A DNA stretch of 64,000 nucleotides from Elmis aenea (Eukaryota; Arthropoda; Insecta; Coleoptera; Elmidae): contig OX393579.1 of assembly GCA_947652605.1 (NCBI GenBank), positions 558,001 to 622,000 on the forward strand. Reading direction: 5' to 3'. A program made the translations under genes and the position numbers. Of the stretch, positions 39,001 through 49,133 are shown piece after piece. The notes under the pieces are model-generated. The model saw nothing but the letters and a program-made list of their open reading frames with translations. It made no database searches and was not told where the DNA came from. The stretch's first letter is position 1. Each line of letters begins with the position of its first letter.

Positions 39001-39960
39001 AGTGATACTCAAAAACTATTAATATAAAATTTTTATAATAGGTATTGCGTGACATTTTTGGCAATAATATTTTTTGTACTTTATTTAAATATTTCTAGAT
39101 GGTTTTTCCATTTATAAACAAATTCTATTTAAATCTATGAAATGGATGATTCGATTGTCCTTCATTTGAGAGTAATAATTCTGTGCAAACATTGGTTATA
39201 AAACCCAAAAAAAAAAAAAATTATCATGTGTATGTACTTTACCCACTGCAAAATTTACTTACTGAATATGCTTATAGAAATAAGTAAATTATGTGAGTTA
39301 CGGTTTACCTTATAAAATGATACCTATAAATGTAAAATATTACAAAATTATTTAAATAATCTCTATTAGTATGACTACAACTGAGATAATCCTATGTCTG
39401 TGAGATTCATATTAAAACTATGTAGTCGTTGTTACATTATGCATTACATATCCTGGTATACATAATCGTAAATGTGCAAACGCTTCATGTAATTAAGTAT
39501 GTATTAGGCGGTGTTCTGTCGTCTCCATAACCTTGGTCATTGTTTTGATTATGGTGCTTATTAATAACAGGTTACTAGCCACAGTGTTTGCGCTATGCAA
39601 GCAGGATGCATCGATCGTTCAGGATTCCTCCTGGCAGGGGGGACTGATCAGCGTTTGAGGTTCTGGGATTTGGAGAGCCCTAGCGAGTCTTACTTGGCCA
39701 TACCGGCACCCAACGATCCTCTTATTGGAGGAACTCTTAGTTATAAGAATAGACTAATAGACGGTACTAGTGTTATTCATGAAGTTGTGGAACCGGGGCA
39801 TGCCCGAGTTCCAGGAAAGGGGGACGAAGTGCCCAGGGCAGGTCCAGAACCCCCTCCTCCCGGACACAGAGACTGTATTACCGATATTGCTCTCTGCCAG
39901 GCTTCACACTGTTATTTATTGACAGCATCTAGGGATGGTATAATCAAAGTGTGGAAATAA
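30054..39960 (+). CDS. Vps15: Vps15/PIK3R4, regulatory pseudokinase subunit of Vps34 PI3-kinase
   Basis: Thirteen coding exons: 30054-30145, 30202-30804, 30927-31497, 32913-33348, 33400-33548, 33628-33896, 33954-34134, 36508-36979, 37036-37111, 37265-37618, 37736-38043, 38316-38473, 39571-39960; 1352 aa, close to the human length of about 1358. Starts [15 protein letters not shown] with the N-myristoylation Gly2. The kinase-like domain (about 27-315) has HGD (144-146) in place of HRD and DFA (164-166) in place of DFG, as is usual for Vps15. HEAT repeats follow (about 380-770; [33 protein letters not shown]), then a linker, then C-terminal WD40 repeats (about 950-1352; [20 protein letters not shown]). 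It scaffolds Vps34 with Beclin-1/Atg6 to make PI3P for autophagy and endosomal sorting. Introns 3 and 7 hold nested repeats. A 51-bp intron (33349-33399) is stop-free in frame. Confidence 0.95.
31622..32690. repeat. Interspersed repeat, copy A, in Vps15 intron 3
   Basis: Begins ACTAGCACGTAGCCCGTCC, with a perfect 16-bp palindrome CCCGTCCTAGGACGGG, and is split at 31656-32246 by a nested element. The body (32247-32513) contains about three tandem 21-bp units starting ACAGATTACTATAATA. A second, partial copy of the tail (about 32527-32683) follows as a tandem duplication. The same sequence recurs at 34478-34924. No coding capacity; the class is uncertain (a Helentron/DINE-like design with short tandem repeats is one possibility). 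Confidence 0.8.
31656..32246. mobile_element. Nested 590-bp terminal-inverted-repeat element with 9-bp target duplication
   Basis: Terminal inverted repeats: left TTAGATCATATAAACTACAT, right the near complement (...ATGTAGTGTATAATGATCTAA), continuing through GGATAAC. Flanked by GGGTATATT at 31647-31655 and 32247-32255, while the empty site in the related repeat copy at 34478 has a single similar sequence. A 9-bp duplication suggests a MULE-type transposase source. Non-autonomous: no transposase frame. Confidence 0.75.
34478..34924. repeat. Interspersed repeat, copy B, nested in the TA-flanked element
   Basis: Same family as 31622-32690, with ACTAGCACTTAGCCCGTCC, the palindrome, the 21-bp tandem units and the GGCTGGACTTTT tail. 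It interrupts the TA-flanked element relative to its copy at 55358 (the flanks GGATTTTTAC and ATGTGTTTC are nearly adjacent there). It is itself interrupted by a hairpin MITE at 34774. Confidence 0.8.
34774..34911. mobile_element. Hairpin MITE nested in the interspersed repeat
   Basis: An almost perfect inverted repeat, GGTGCCTTTCCACGTGAGAG at the left and its near complement ending GTGGACAGGCACC at the right, extending inward through TAGCAGCGTCGCCAAGGATA. Flanked by TTA-type sequence on both sides (TTAT/ATTA), which fits a PIF/Harbinger target of TWA. No coding capacity. Confidence 0.82.
35443..35755. repeat. 313-bp imperfect palindrome inside TA-flanked element, copy 1
   Basis: Starts ACGCAACCCACTTAACACG and ends with the near inverse (CTAAGTGGGTTGCGT). 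Inside are at least seven GCCTA/TAGGC motifs in both orientations and two ATGGGTATGCA-like words. The copy at 56158-56470 has the same length. Confidence 0.85.
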
Positions 39961-42016
39961 TTTAGTCAAATATGTTAGAAAAATATTAAAAAGAAATTTT
40001 ACAACATTAAAAAAAAGTTAAACACACGGCTGCTGTACAAAAACAGAGTAGCGCTTTATTTCGAATTAGAGAATTGAAAATGAGGCCATCTATACTTTAC
40101 GTAAACTATGGATTTTTTGAATTTGTGAGCCTGGTTGCATCCACTGCACCCTCCTACCGAACAACTTAAAACCTAAAAGATGTTGCTGAGGGCTCTCTTG
40201 CAGATATGCATTGCTGGGCCCCAGTAATTAGTCTAGGCTTTCCCCTCTCAGTGGCCCTGTAAAAAAATACCCCAGTACCCACAAGAAATGGCTGATTATA
40301 TTTTATCAGTTTAGATTACCTGATAAAATTGCACACAGATATTTCATTCCTGTATATTGTGAATTACAAAAAGCCTGTTTTGACCTCATGCTTGTGTGTT
40401 AAATACATTTTTATACGAATTAAAATAAAATGCAGTAACAAAGTTAATTTGCATGTGCTAGAAAACTATTTTTATACAGTGTAAATATTATATTATTGAG
40501 AGAGTTTTGAGGGATTAAAGTTTGGTGTTAAATGTTTGTCAAGTTTCGCTATCATTTTGAAAAAATGCGAATATTGTAAGTAAACAGTTTTTTTGTTGCT
40601 AATGTATTTATTATTTTCGTTGTTTATTATTTAAAGAGATTATTTTGTTTGCATCTTCAACTCTAAAAAAAAATCCGATTCATGCTTCATCTCAAAAAGT
40701 TGATTATAATTTAATGCATATTGTGGTTTTGGCAGGATGGAGTTGTACACCCTTTGAATTTATAATGTTGCCTAGAACTGCAGAACTTTAAAACACAAAT
40801 CCTGCATAGGTAATATTTTTAAACATTTAAACTTAAAGTATACAACAAAAAATATGTTTATAAGTGTACAACACCAACAATTAAATAGCAGACTTCTATT
40901 TTATACGTTTTACAAAACAAAACTTTTATTTTTAGGTTTTAAGGATTAAAATTCATTTATTTTAGCCGTCACAAAAATTGTGATTTTTTTATTCCATTTT
41001 TATTGATTAGACCCTGAAAACAAATATAAAATCAATGCTGATTAGCTTTTTTTAAAATTGCACTGTACATAGTGATAAGCAGATGACAAACGAAGGCTAA
41101 TTTATTAATTTGTTTATTTCATTATCTTCAATTTTTTTATGATTATTTTTTAAATCATTTGCATACTCATTAAAGACTGAAATTTACATAAATAGATACT
41201 TACAAGTTAATCTAAACAATAGTTTAATTACTTTTTGTTTTGTTTCAAAATTTTAAGAAACGTTTCGACATTATTATTCAAAAAGACAACTGATATGCAG
41301 ATACTGAATTAAATAAAGCTACACTTAAACAAATTAACCTTGGAATTTAATGCACAAACAATCTTAGAGTCCTTCTAATAAATATTGAGATGAAAAATTA
41401 TATGGTGTATGTACAGGGTCGGTCAAAAGTTTAGAGACAAGGTCTGTTTTTTGGGTAAGTATAACCCAATGACGAAAGAATAAATAGCAATGTTAACACT
41501 TATTTTATTATTAATATGTATGTTATTTATTTAAGAGCTACCAAGTTTTGAGTCGAAAAGAGCAGTAGACTTTTGTTTAAACAATTGCTATTTATATTTT
41601 GTGAAGGGCATGGAATGTTCTTTTCGGTAAATGCTAGAATTTTTTGAGTGATTCTTATATTGATAAGTTCAATTAAAAATTACATATTTTTTTGTGGAGA
41701 ATTTGATTAAACTTATTTATAGAGAATCAATTCGTGCGTAACTATTGGCCCACCCTATATGTGAGAACAACTATTATTAAATTTAAAAAAGTGTGATATA
41801 TTTTGTAATGTTATTTATTTGTTAATTTTAAATTAATTATGTACACTTAACATTATAAAATTACCTATGTATAAAACTTAAATATTGGTAAAATATAAAA
41901 AAATGCCCAATACGGAAAATGCGTGTATGTAGTTGTTTTTTTTTTCCCCGTTTTTAAGTCGAAAAACGTGAAATACTGGTTGTCTATTGTTGTCAGTTGC
42001 CCATATTAATTCATCT
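39961..42016. other. Intergenic region after Vps15
   Basis: AT-rich, with no supported gene. The first few hundred bases are probably Vps15 3' UTR. A TA-flanked short inverted-repeat element occupies 41414-41755. Confidence 0.55.
41414..41755. mobile_element. Short mariner-like remnant or MITE
   Basis: Left end CAGGGTCGGTCAAAAGTTT; the right end AACTATTGGCCCACCC is its imperfect inverse (about 12 of 16 positions). TA dinucleotides flank both ends (41412-41413 and 41756-41757). The CAGGGT-G-C-AAAAGTTT design is common among mariner-type terminal repeats. No open frame. Confidence 0.6.
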
Positions 42017-42283
42017 TCAGTAAGGACATACCGGATTACCTATTCGCCCTGGGTATGCAAGGCTATCAACTGCATGTACTCTGCAAATTGCACCATATCT
42101 GCTGCCGCCTCCATTACCTTCGTAAGATCTGCCGTAGTTTCTTCTTCCGCCTCTGTGGTAATTGCGTCCTCCGCCGCCTCCACTGCCAAAAAGTTGGTAC
42201 AAGAGCGGCGTCGGGGATGCACAGACGACGTCCATCAATAAAATAATCGCGATGCACCAGATCAGCGGTTGTAACTTTCTCAT
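42017..42283 (-). CDS. Small secreted Gly/Arg-rich protein with C-terminal CPY motif
   Basis: Single-exon 88-aa frame. A clear signal peptide (about 1-22, hydrophobic core LIWCIAIILLMDVVCA) is followed by a Gly/Arg/Tyr-rich stretch (GGGGGRNYHRGGRRNYGR) and a C-terminal module with two cysteines, ICRVHAVDSLAYPGRIGNPV then CPY and stop. The second small gene at 44122-44337 ends in a related module (ICHVH...PVCPY). I do not recognise a named family. An extracellular role, such as a matrix or immune-inducible peptide, is only inferred. A TATAAAG box lies about 125 bp upstream, on the same strand. Confidence 0.7.
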   Translation of the reverse strand: MRKLQPLIWCIAIILLMDVVCASPTPLLYQLFGSGGGGGRNYHRGGRRNYGRSYEGNGGGSRYGAICRVHAVDSLAYPGRIGNPVCPY

Positions 42284-44121
42284 TGTTGCAGATAACGCGC
42301 GCTTGACTTTTCAACAATATTCTCGTTAATTCTTACGACTATAGATTACACTAACCGCCTCCAAAGGCTAACAAATTTAACTGATACACATTTTTATCTT
42401 GCGTACTTTATATGAACGGACGCAAGCGCACGTCATACAATGTTTATCTTCCATTTCTTCTCAATGAAGCAGACTTAGAGACATGAGGTCATTGTTACCG
42501 TACCCTTGTCCTTGGAAGTGTACATAGCTGTGGTAAATAATCCTGGTGAAAAATATATTACGGTGGTTGCGGGATTTACTGAATTCTAATGTCTACGACT
42601 TGGCGCTTCGCCCCCCTGAATAAATTTGAATTTATTTGATTCAAACGAAATAGGCGCAATAAAATGTTTATTGCGATGATGAAAAGGTCAAAAGAACAGG
42701 GCGACTATTGTGGCCTTGTTTGATAATTCGTTGAAAGGAGATGTAAAAGCAAATAGAATGTAAGAAACCCTTGGGAAATCCCATGAGGAACTGCAATCTG
42801 AAAAATTGTTTCCAGTTATAATTGTGAATAATTTTTCTCGCAAATGTTATAAAAATAATTAAAGATGCTACCAAGTTGTATCTCAGCAATGCTAGAACAA
42901 CTAAAAACGATAAAATTTCTGTTTTTTTTTTATTACGTACCTACCTACCACTATATTTTTTCTTATTAATAGTGAACAAAACTTTAAAGCCAAAATGCAT
43001 CCTTTCAAAATTATTTAAAAAATGTTTTATCCAGAAATCAACATGTACGCTCCAAAATATTGCAGTTTTTGGAAATTTCCGGACGTTACTCAATGAAAAA
43101 GTGTTTAAATTGATTTTCTTGGGGCATATAAATCGAAATAATGCACAAAAACATCAACATAAACCAAAATAAACCAGTTAATTTATTTATTTAGTCAATA
43201 TTACTTAAATTATGTTTCGACACAATTATTATTTTAATTTTATTGTTTACGTCAGAATTTTGAAACTTCAGATAAGAAGGAAGCTTATAAGACAATACTA
43301 AACATTTTTACGTGACTAGTAAGAGGAAAATAATTTTAGAAATTAAAGGTCGTTTATATTTATAATTAAGTAAATGAGAAACTGCCATGGAATGTCGCTC
43401 GTCGTCCAACAATTAAAATTTCTATTGTTTGTTTCAAAATGGATTGTACACAAAAAGAAAATTACACCTATTTTCTTTCTCCGTGTTATTTAACTACAAT
43501 TATCACGTTTTAAATAATTTTTGGCGTTATGCAACTGAGATGAGGCTGTTATATTTTTATTCGACGACTGTTTTCACTTTCTCATGTTGAACAATTTGGT
43601 TTTAAGTATTTTTTTTTGTGTAGATATTAGTTTTATCAAATTTATGTTGCAAGCTGTTAGAAATTGCTTAAAATTATTACGTTAATTTTGCCAACCTTAA
43701 CATATTTCCATGGGACACACTTAATTTGGCTGTAATAAAAATAATTATTAGGTTCTAAACTTATCTGCGACTTGTCCTTTTATAAATGTTTATTTCTTTT
43801 CATTACATATAAACAACAAGAACAAATTATTTAATTTAAACTGTTTTTATGCAGGAGTTTACCTAGCAACTATTGTGCGCTAATAAAAATCTAAAAAGAT
43901 TTTTTATTTATTAATGTAATGTTTGAAAACAATCTATTTCAAAATTTAAATAATGTTGCTGTAAAATGCAACACAAAGATTAGCTACGATCAAAGATAAA
44001 TTTAACTTACCAAAGACAATAAAAATTCACTCTTATTTAACTATTTATTTTAATACATTATAATACAATCTCAAAGACATTATTTGTAATCGCAAATTAA
44101 TTGTTCTTCAATTGATATTAA
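42284..44121. other. Intergenic region between the two small secreted protein genes
   Basis: Beyond the TATA box noted separately, I see only AT-rich sequence and short random frames (42668-42889, 42876-43172). No repeat with defined ends. Confidence 0.55.
42406..42412 (-). promoter_or_regulatory. TATA box for the small secreted protein gene
   Basis: TATAAAG on the minus strand, 123-129 bp upstream of the start codon at 42283, which would place the transcript start near 42376 and leave a 5' UTR of about 90 bases. Confidence 0.45.
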
Positions 44122-44337
44122 TTATTTTGCGTAAGGACATACAGGTACCACTCCGACAAAGGCTCCCAGCGAATGAACATGGCATATTTTCCAATATCTT
44201 TTCCTGTGTTCAAACGGCCTGTTGTTGCGATTTCGCTGGATTTTTTTCTCAAGCACAGAAACCCGATTGCAAAAAATCGGCCCAATTACTAAAAATACCA
44301 TGAGTATTAAAAATATCGGTAACGTGGCAAAATTCAT
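44122..44337 (-). CDS. Small secreted basic protein with C-terminal CPY motif
   Basis: Single-exon 71-aa frame. Signal peptide about 1-23 (core LPIFLILMVFLVIGPIFC), then a basic Arg/Asn/Lys middle (KKIQRNRNNRPFEHRKRYWK) and a C-terminal module ICHVHSLGAFVGVVPVCPY followed by AK. The module matches the end of the 42017-42283 protein: I-C-[RH]-V-H-[AS], a variable stretch, P-V-C-P-Y. The two cysteines are 14 residues apart here and 18 there, so a single disulfide loop is plausible. Same strand, about 1.8 kb apart, so probably a diverged tandem duplicate. Family unknown to me. Confidence 0.65.
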   Translation of the reverse strand: MNFATLPIFLILMVFLVIGPIFCNRVSVLEKKIQRNRNNRPFEHRKRYWKICHVHSLGAFVGVVPVCPYAK

Positions 44338-46231
44338 TCTTCAGCAGCACTTCGTGTGCATAAATTGCGCGTTTAAATATTCAAATGAAATAGAAGTGTG
44401 AATAGTTATGCTTATTATTTGTGGTGGTGTACATTTGCAGTTTATTAACACACCAGTTTCAACTATTTAATATTCTTCGTGTGTGTAACAGTACGACGAT
44501 ATCATTAATGTTATATCATTTCTTTGTTTCTGTTTTGCGCTGTTTTAAATCGTGTTAAGTTTGTTAACCATATCAGATACCTGAGCCATGACAAGGCAAA
44601 ACAGACAGAAAATCAGCGGAAATTTCACTCCTTATAACTTAAAAGGAAACGCTTTCGTTTTACCTGCGAGAACGATTGCGCCGCGCGCCTATTTGTGTGT
44701 GCTTTTGTGAATTTGCTTGTTTTTTGAGGTCTGCAGCTCTTCTCTTGCATAACTCATTAACTCTTCAGAAGATAAAAGAATGATTTCAAAGGAAATAAAA
44801 CGCGTTAAGACCTATCTGTGCATAGTTGATTTATAATAATCATAAAACTGAGAGTTCCATTTAAATTTACGCAGTTTGTAGCGTGGGAATATCGCTTTTT
44901 AGATAAAAAAATTAACAAACATGTTTTACTGAGGAACCTTTTGCAGACACCCTGTATATAAATTCGTTTTATTTTGTACACATTTTTTGCATGAAGGATT
45001 TAAGCCACACAATTCATGGTACTTGTAATACAACACTACAAACAAGTTTATATGTTCTAGTATTATTTTTTTTAATTACTTCCAAGACCGTGTGACCCCA
45101 ATTTATCGCAGAAAACTGGTAGTAAGTTCAAGTTTATTTTGCAAAGTCATTAAGACTGCGATATCGAGCCTGCTATTTTAAATTGCGTTTCAGACGCAAT
45201 TTTTATTAACCTTGTATTTAGGAATTATATTTGTCTGAATCAGTTATGTTAAAGTTGTTTTAGATACTTGTCATGCAAGATGACTACATTCTCTCATCTT
45301 TTCCGAGTTAAAAAACTCATTTAAGACCGCGGGGTAATGAAATATGTAATACCTGTGAAATAACAAATACTTTGTTGCTATATTTAGAATTCCTTTATAC
45401 GAAAACAAATTTGATTGCTTTTAGTAGTACTGGATTTATATTTTGTAACGAATGAAATTGTTTTTTATTTAATAGAAAGCAGATTTTAATGCCACTTTTC
45501 TAATTAAATTAATAGGCCATGGAAAATATATTTTTGAACGATTTTAATGTAGATATGTATTCCTTAGAGAATGTATTTATTATTAATTAAAATAGAGTGT
45601 CTACTATCCAAAATATGAAAAAATTCAGCTAAAATGTTAAGTTAAAAAAATTGCATATCTCATGTAACTTGGTACTTGGAGATACAAAAAAAAGAAATGT
45701 TTTTATTTGATTTTATTTTTTGTTGCACATCTGAAGGATACTCGCGGCATACAGGTTAAAAATGGTGCAATAGGGTGTTATGGCTGTATTACACTACACA
45801 ATTTCTTATACAATTTGCTGTCAAAAATTTTTATACTAGATTGTACAGCTGTTGCCAAGTTACAACATGTCTTAGGTCGTAAACTGACACTTCGCGTATG
45901 TCAATTTACGACATTGTAACTTGGCAACAGCTGTACAATCTAGCTGTATTACACTACACAATTTTTTGTACAATTTGCTGTCAAAAAATTTTATACTAGA
46001 TTGTACAGCTGTTGCCAAGTTACAACACGTCTTAGGTCGTAAACTGACACTTCGCGTATGTCAATTTACGACATTGTAACTTGGCAACAGCTGTACAATC
46101 TAGTATAAAAATTTTTGACAGCAAATTGTACAAGAAATTGTATAGTGTAATACAGCCTAACAGCTTTTAGACAATTTTTGAAAAACATTACTTTTTAATA
46201 ACATATTTTATTTAACTTGACTAAAATACAA
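44338..46231. other. Intergenic region before Sec20
   Basis: AT-rich with no supported gene. It includes the promoter side of the 44122-44337 gene and a fused hairpin MITE pair at 45782-46157. A lone ACACCCTGTATA near 44950 resembles one end of a mariner-type element, but no partner was found. Confidence 0.55.
45782..46157. mobile_element. Head-to-tail fused pair of hairpin MITEs
   Basis: Each unit has arms reading GGCTGTATTACACTACACAA...TTGCTGTCAAAAA...TAGATTGTACAGCTGTTGCC, a short centre (GTCTTAGGTCGTAAACTGAC), then the inverse arm. The first unit (45782-45942) lacks the outer part of its right arm and runs directly into the second, complete unit (about 45943-46157). The two are nearly identical where they overlap. 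An open frame at 45707-45919 is just the palindrome read through. Confidence 0.85.
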
Positions 46232-47023
46232 TTAAAATATTCTTCTTTGTACTACATATACAGCACATGCAATAAAAAATGCGAAGGCAAAAAACATTAA
46301 TATTTTATCAGTGAATTCTCTTCGTCCATATTTAGCCAACAGTTTTCCTGACTGACCAATCATGCCGGATGTAACTTTAAGTTCTTCCTGTGTACCAGTT
46401 ACACTATCAGAGGAAGCGGTTAAGGAATCCAAAGTATCAGCACTTCTCTTTGTTGTATCAGCAAGTTGTCTGCTAATTGAGAGTAATTGATCTGTAACGC
46501 TAGAGGTCATTTTGACTAAATGTTCCTTGTCCCTTTTTTGCCGTTGCCTGAGCATCGTCTCTTCATTTTTTGGCTTCATTAATTCCTCCTTGTTCCCCTT
46601 CTCGATGGCCAATATCGCGGTTATATTGGCATTTTTAAACGCATCCATCGTACTAAAATATATAATTTTTTAGTTTTCTATTGCTGTAAAGGCCTAAAAA
46701 CATAGTAGCTACCTAGCAAGTTGTTCCCTTTGAAGAACAATTTCTTTTAATAGTTCTTTATCCCTACTTTCTTTGGCTATATCCCCAAATTTATCCAAAT
46801 GTTTTCTTAACACCGAAATTTTTGAACGTCCCGCATTATTTAAATTATGCAGTTCAGCTAGCGGACCTGCGCAGCTGTTGATGTCCTGGTAACATACGTA
46901 TGACCTGTCATGCAAAAAAATTATTAAACCCTTAATAAATACCTGAATAATTGCCTTAATTTGTAAATTATGTTCTGTTATTTCTTGCCGTAACGATTTT
47001 AATATAAATTGAGTCGTATCCAT
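46232..47023 (-). CDS. Sec20: Sec20/BNIP1 SNARE
   Basis: Three coding exons, complement(join(46232-46652, 46713-46885, 46943-47023)), 224 aa. N-terminal FILKSLRQEITEHNLQIKAIIQ joins directly to DINSCAGPLAELHNLN after a 57-bp intron is removed, and QLASTMDAFKNANI spans the second junction; both are Sec20 signatures. A SNARE-like heptad region (LLSISRQLADTTKRSADTLD...) precedes a C-terminal membrane anchor (about 199-219, MFFAFAFFIACAVYVV) and a short RRIF tail. Sec20 works with syntaxin-18, Use1 and Sec22 in Golgi-to-ER fusion and influences ER and mitochondrial shape. The first intron is in frame and stop-free, so its retention would insert 19 residues. Confidence 0.92.
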
Positions 47024-47483
47024 TGTTTAATATTTGATTTAAATAAACAAACACAACTGGAATGTTATGTAGTGGTCAATAGTTTATGGTACCAGACGAT
47101 AGAGGTAGATGTCAGCAGTCAACAACAATACCGTAATTAATTAGAATTAGACGCTTAGAAAAATATTAATGATCTCATCTTAATAATCCAATTCAATGCT
47201 TTCTGTAATGCAAAAAACTCATGATTAAATTTTACCGAATTAAAAACACGTTGCAAATCTCCCTTTTGTATGTCCAAATAAAATTGAGACGTTTTAAGAA
47301 TATTTATTTTAAACACATTTACAGCAAAAAGCCTCTATCAATACTTTTTGGTTTATTTGAAAATTACTTTATAACATTTACTTGGTACAAGCAGAGAAAA
47401 AATAGCATTTTTTAAGGTACAAGTTTTAGAGGGATATTAAAATATATCACAATTTAAAACACAATACATTTAAAACTACAGTA
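47024..47483. other. Short gap between Sec20 and hexosaminidase D
   Basis: 460 bp between two minus-strand genes, holding the Sec20 promoter side and the hexosaminidase 3' UTR. An open frame at 47221-47415 lacks any domain. Confidence 0.5.
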
Positions 47484-49133
47484 TCACTTTTTATTTAATA
47501 CATTGCTTTCAGTCAACGGTCGTCTCGGCCAGCTATCTTTCGATAAAAGCTCTTCTTTAATTTTCCACAATGAATACAATTTTTTACTCAAAGGTTTAAT
47601 GTAGCTGTCCATAAATTCATTAATCGTATAATTGTCATAAATGTCCTGCATGGCTGTTGTCATTTCCACTTCGATTTGGGCCAATTCTGCTCTCATTCTA
47701 TCCAAGGGTGTCATTACCGATTCAACATGTTGTGGATTAGAAAATGTGTGTTCGATATTGTAGTCGCTCATCCACCCTTTAACACGGGAATCTTCCATTA
47801 CAGTTGAATATTCTAATCGTAAATGGTGATATCGCAGTATGATTTCAAGTATTTCACCGCCAGGGTATAAACATTTAGGAGTTCCAAATGCGGTACCGAT
47901 AAGAGCATAGGGCTGCTCGCATTGCAACAGTTTTGCAACTTCTGTTGGAGGACTTAGTGGAGATTCATCAAAGCCCAGCAATAATCTTAAACTCATGGCT
48001 AGAGAAGGAAGACCTACTGGAAGAAGTTCACAAAGAATGGCAAAATGATCGTATCTTTGCCAACCAGTTATAAAAATCCCTTGAAAATTTATTGTGTCTT
48101 TGTATTCCGACACCAACGACATCCACGATCGATGGTTTTGCAGATGATGTGCTGTTTCTGTGAGGTATTGACTGCTACCAGTCGCACCTTTAAAAGCACT
48201 AGCTATCCAAAGCTTCGGAAATATCTCTGCATACGTGGCCCACAGAGCGGGGCTTAGATCTTGACGAACATCTTGAGAATATTTCCACACGACTGGTTCA
48301 ACCAAGCTGCTAATGTGACTGTCTTTAATTTTTTTGTAGTCCATCGATCGGAATTCGTCATCCCACATCAGTATACGTATGTTTGGGAATTTTTTGTGTA
48401 TATTTTGGGTAATCATACGTATGTGTTCCAAAAATAACTGCTCCTTTGACCAGTTGTACTTGCTCATCACATGGAAACATCTTTCGCAACGGCCTACGTA
48501 ATACACTTCGTCAGCTCCGATGTGGATCATCGTTGACCTCGGATGAGCTTCTAGTATTTGCTCGATCATGTCCATAATTACATCCATTGTTTTCGTATGT
48601 GTTGGGCAAATTACTTGGGGATATTCTGGGACTTCCCGTACATCTTTAAATTCTTCCAGTTTCAACATAAACTCTAGATGTCCAAATGTTTGTACTAAAG
48701 GTATCACAGATAAACTAGATTCTTCCGCTAAGCTAATAATGTCTTTTATATCTTCTAAGGAATACGCATTTAAAGCAGAAACGTTTCCAAGTAGCTGCCC
48801 TTGGTAGGGAAACATATCTTCGTATTCGATAAGTAAACCAGTGGCACCTAACATCGATAGAACTGGAAAAAGTTTTTCGTAATAAGAAACTTTAGGGGGT
48901 GCACCTTTTAAATCTAAATGAACTATTTTTTCCCCATCAAATCTACTGTCCTTAACACGTAACGTGTCATAATCATAATACTTGCTGTTATATGTTTTAC
49001 TAAGTGATGCATTATTGTCCCCCCAAAATATACGAACCCAAATTAGGGCTAATATAAGTAACGTCACCATTATTAATATTTTCACGATTTTTTTTTTATA
49101 TTTCCAGAATTCAGTTATACTTTGTCTTTTCAT
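47484..49133 (-). CDS. Hexosaminidase D (GH20-like), type II membrane protein
   Basis: Uninterrupted 549-aa frame. A basic N-terminus and a membrane anchor (about 15-37, KIVKILIMVTLLILALIWV) suggest type II topology in the secretory pathway. The catalytic barrel starts IVHLDLKGAPPKVSYYEKLF, continues IEYEDMFPYQG and LVQTFGHLEF, and has the acid/base pair D208-E209 in HIGADEV; WDDEF follows. These are the marks of hexosaminidase D, which prefers GalNAc-type substrates. The absence of introns is unusual beside intron-rich neighbours; either the gene lost them or it arose by retroposition. No poly(A) remnant or flanking repeat supports the latter. Confidence 0.9.
   Translation of the reverse strand: MKRQSITEFWKYKKKIVKILIMVTLLILALIWVRIFWGDNNASLSKTYNSKYYDYDTLRVKDSRFDGEKIVHLDLKGAPPKVSYYEKLFPVLSMLGATGLLIEYEDMFPYQGQLLGNVSALNAYSLEDIKDIISLAEESSLSVIPLVQTFGHLEFMLKLEEFKDVREVPEYPQVICPTHTKTMDVIMDMIEQILEAHPRSTMIHIGADEVYYVGRCERCFHVMSKYNWSKEQLFLEHIRMITQNIHKKFPNIRILMWDDEFRSMDYKKIKDSHISSLVEPVVWKYSQDVRQDLSPALWATYAEIFPKLWIASAFKGATGSSQYLTETAHHLQNHRSWMSLVSEYKDTINFQGIFITGWQRYDHFAILCELLPVGLPSLAMSLRLLLGFDESPLSPPTEVAKLLQCEQPYALIGTAFGTPKCLYPGGEILEIILRYHHLRLEYSTVMEDSRVKGWMSDYNIEHTFSNPQHVESVMTPLDRMRAELAQIEVEMTTAMQDIYDNYTINEFMDSYIKPLSKKLYSLWKIKEELLSKDSWPRRPLTESNVLNKK

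Noticed and set aside
44936..44960. ACACCCTGTATA resembling the end of a mariner-type element
   Set aside because: No matching inverted end could be found nearby, so the element, if any, is undefined.
45707..45919. 70-codon plus-strand open frame
   Set aside because: It reads through the arms of a hairpin MITE.
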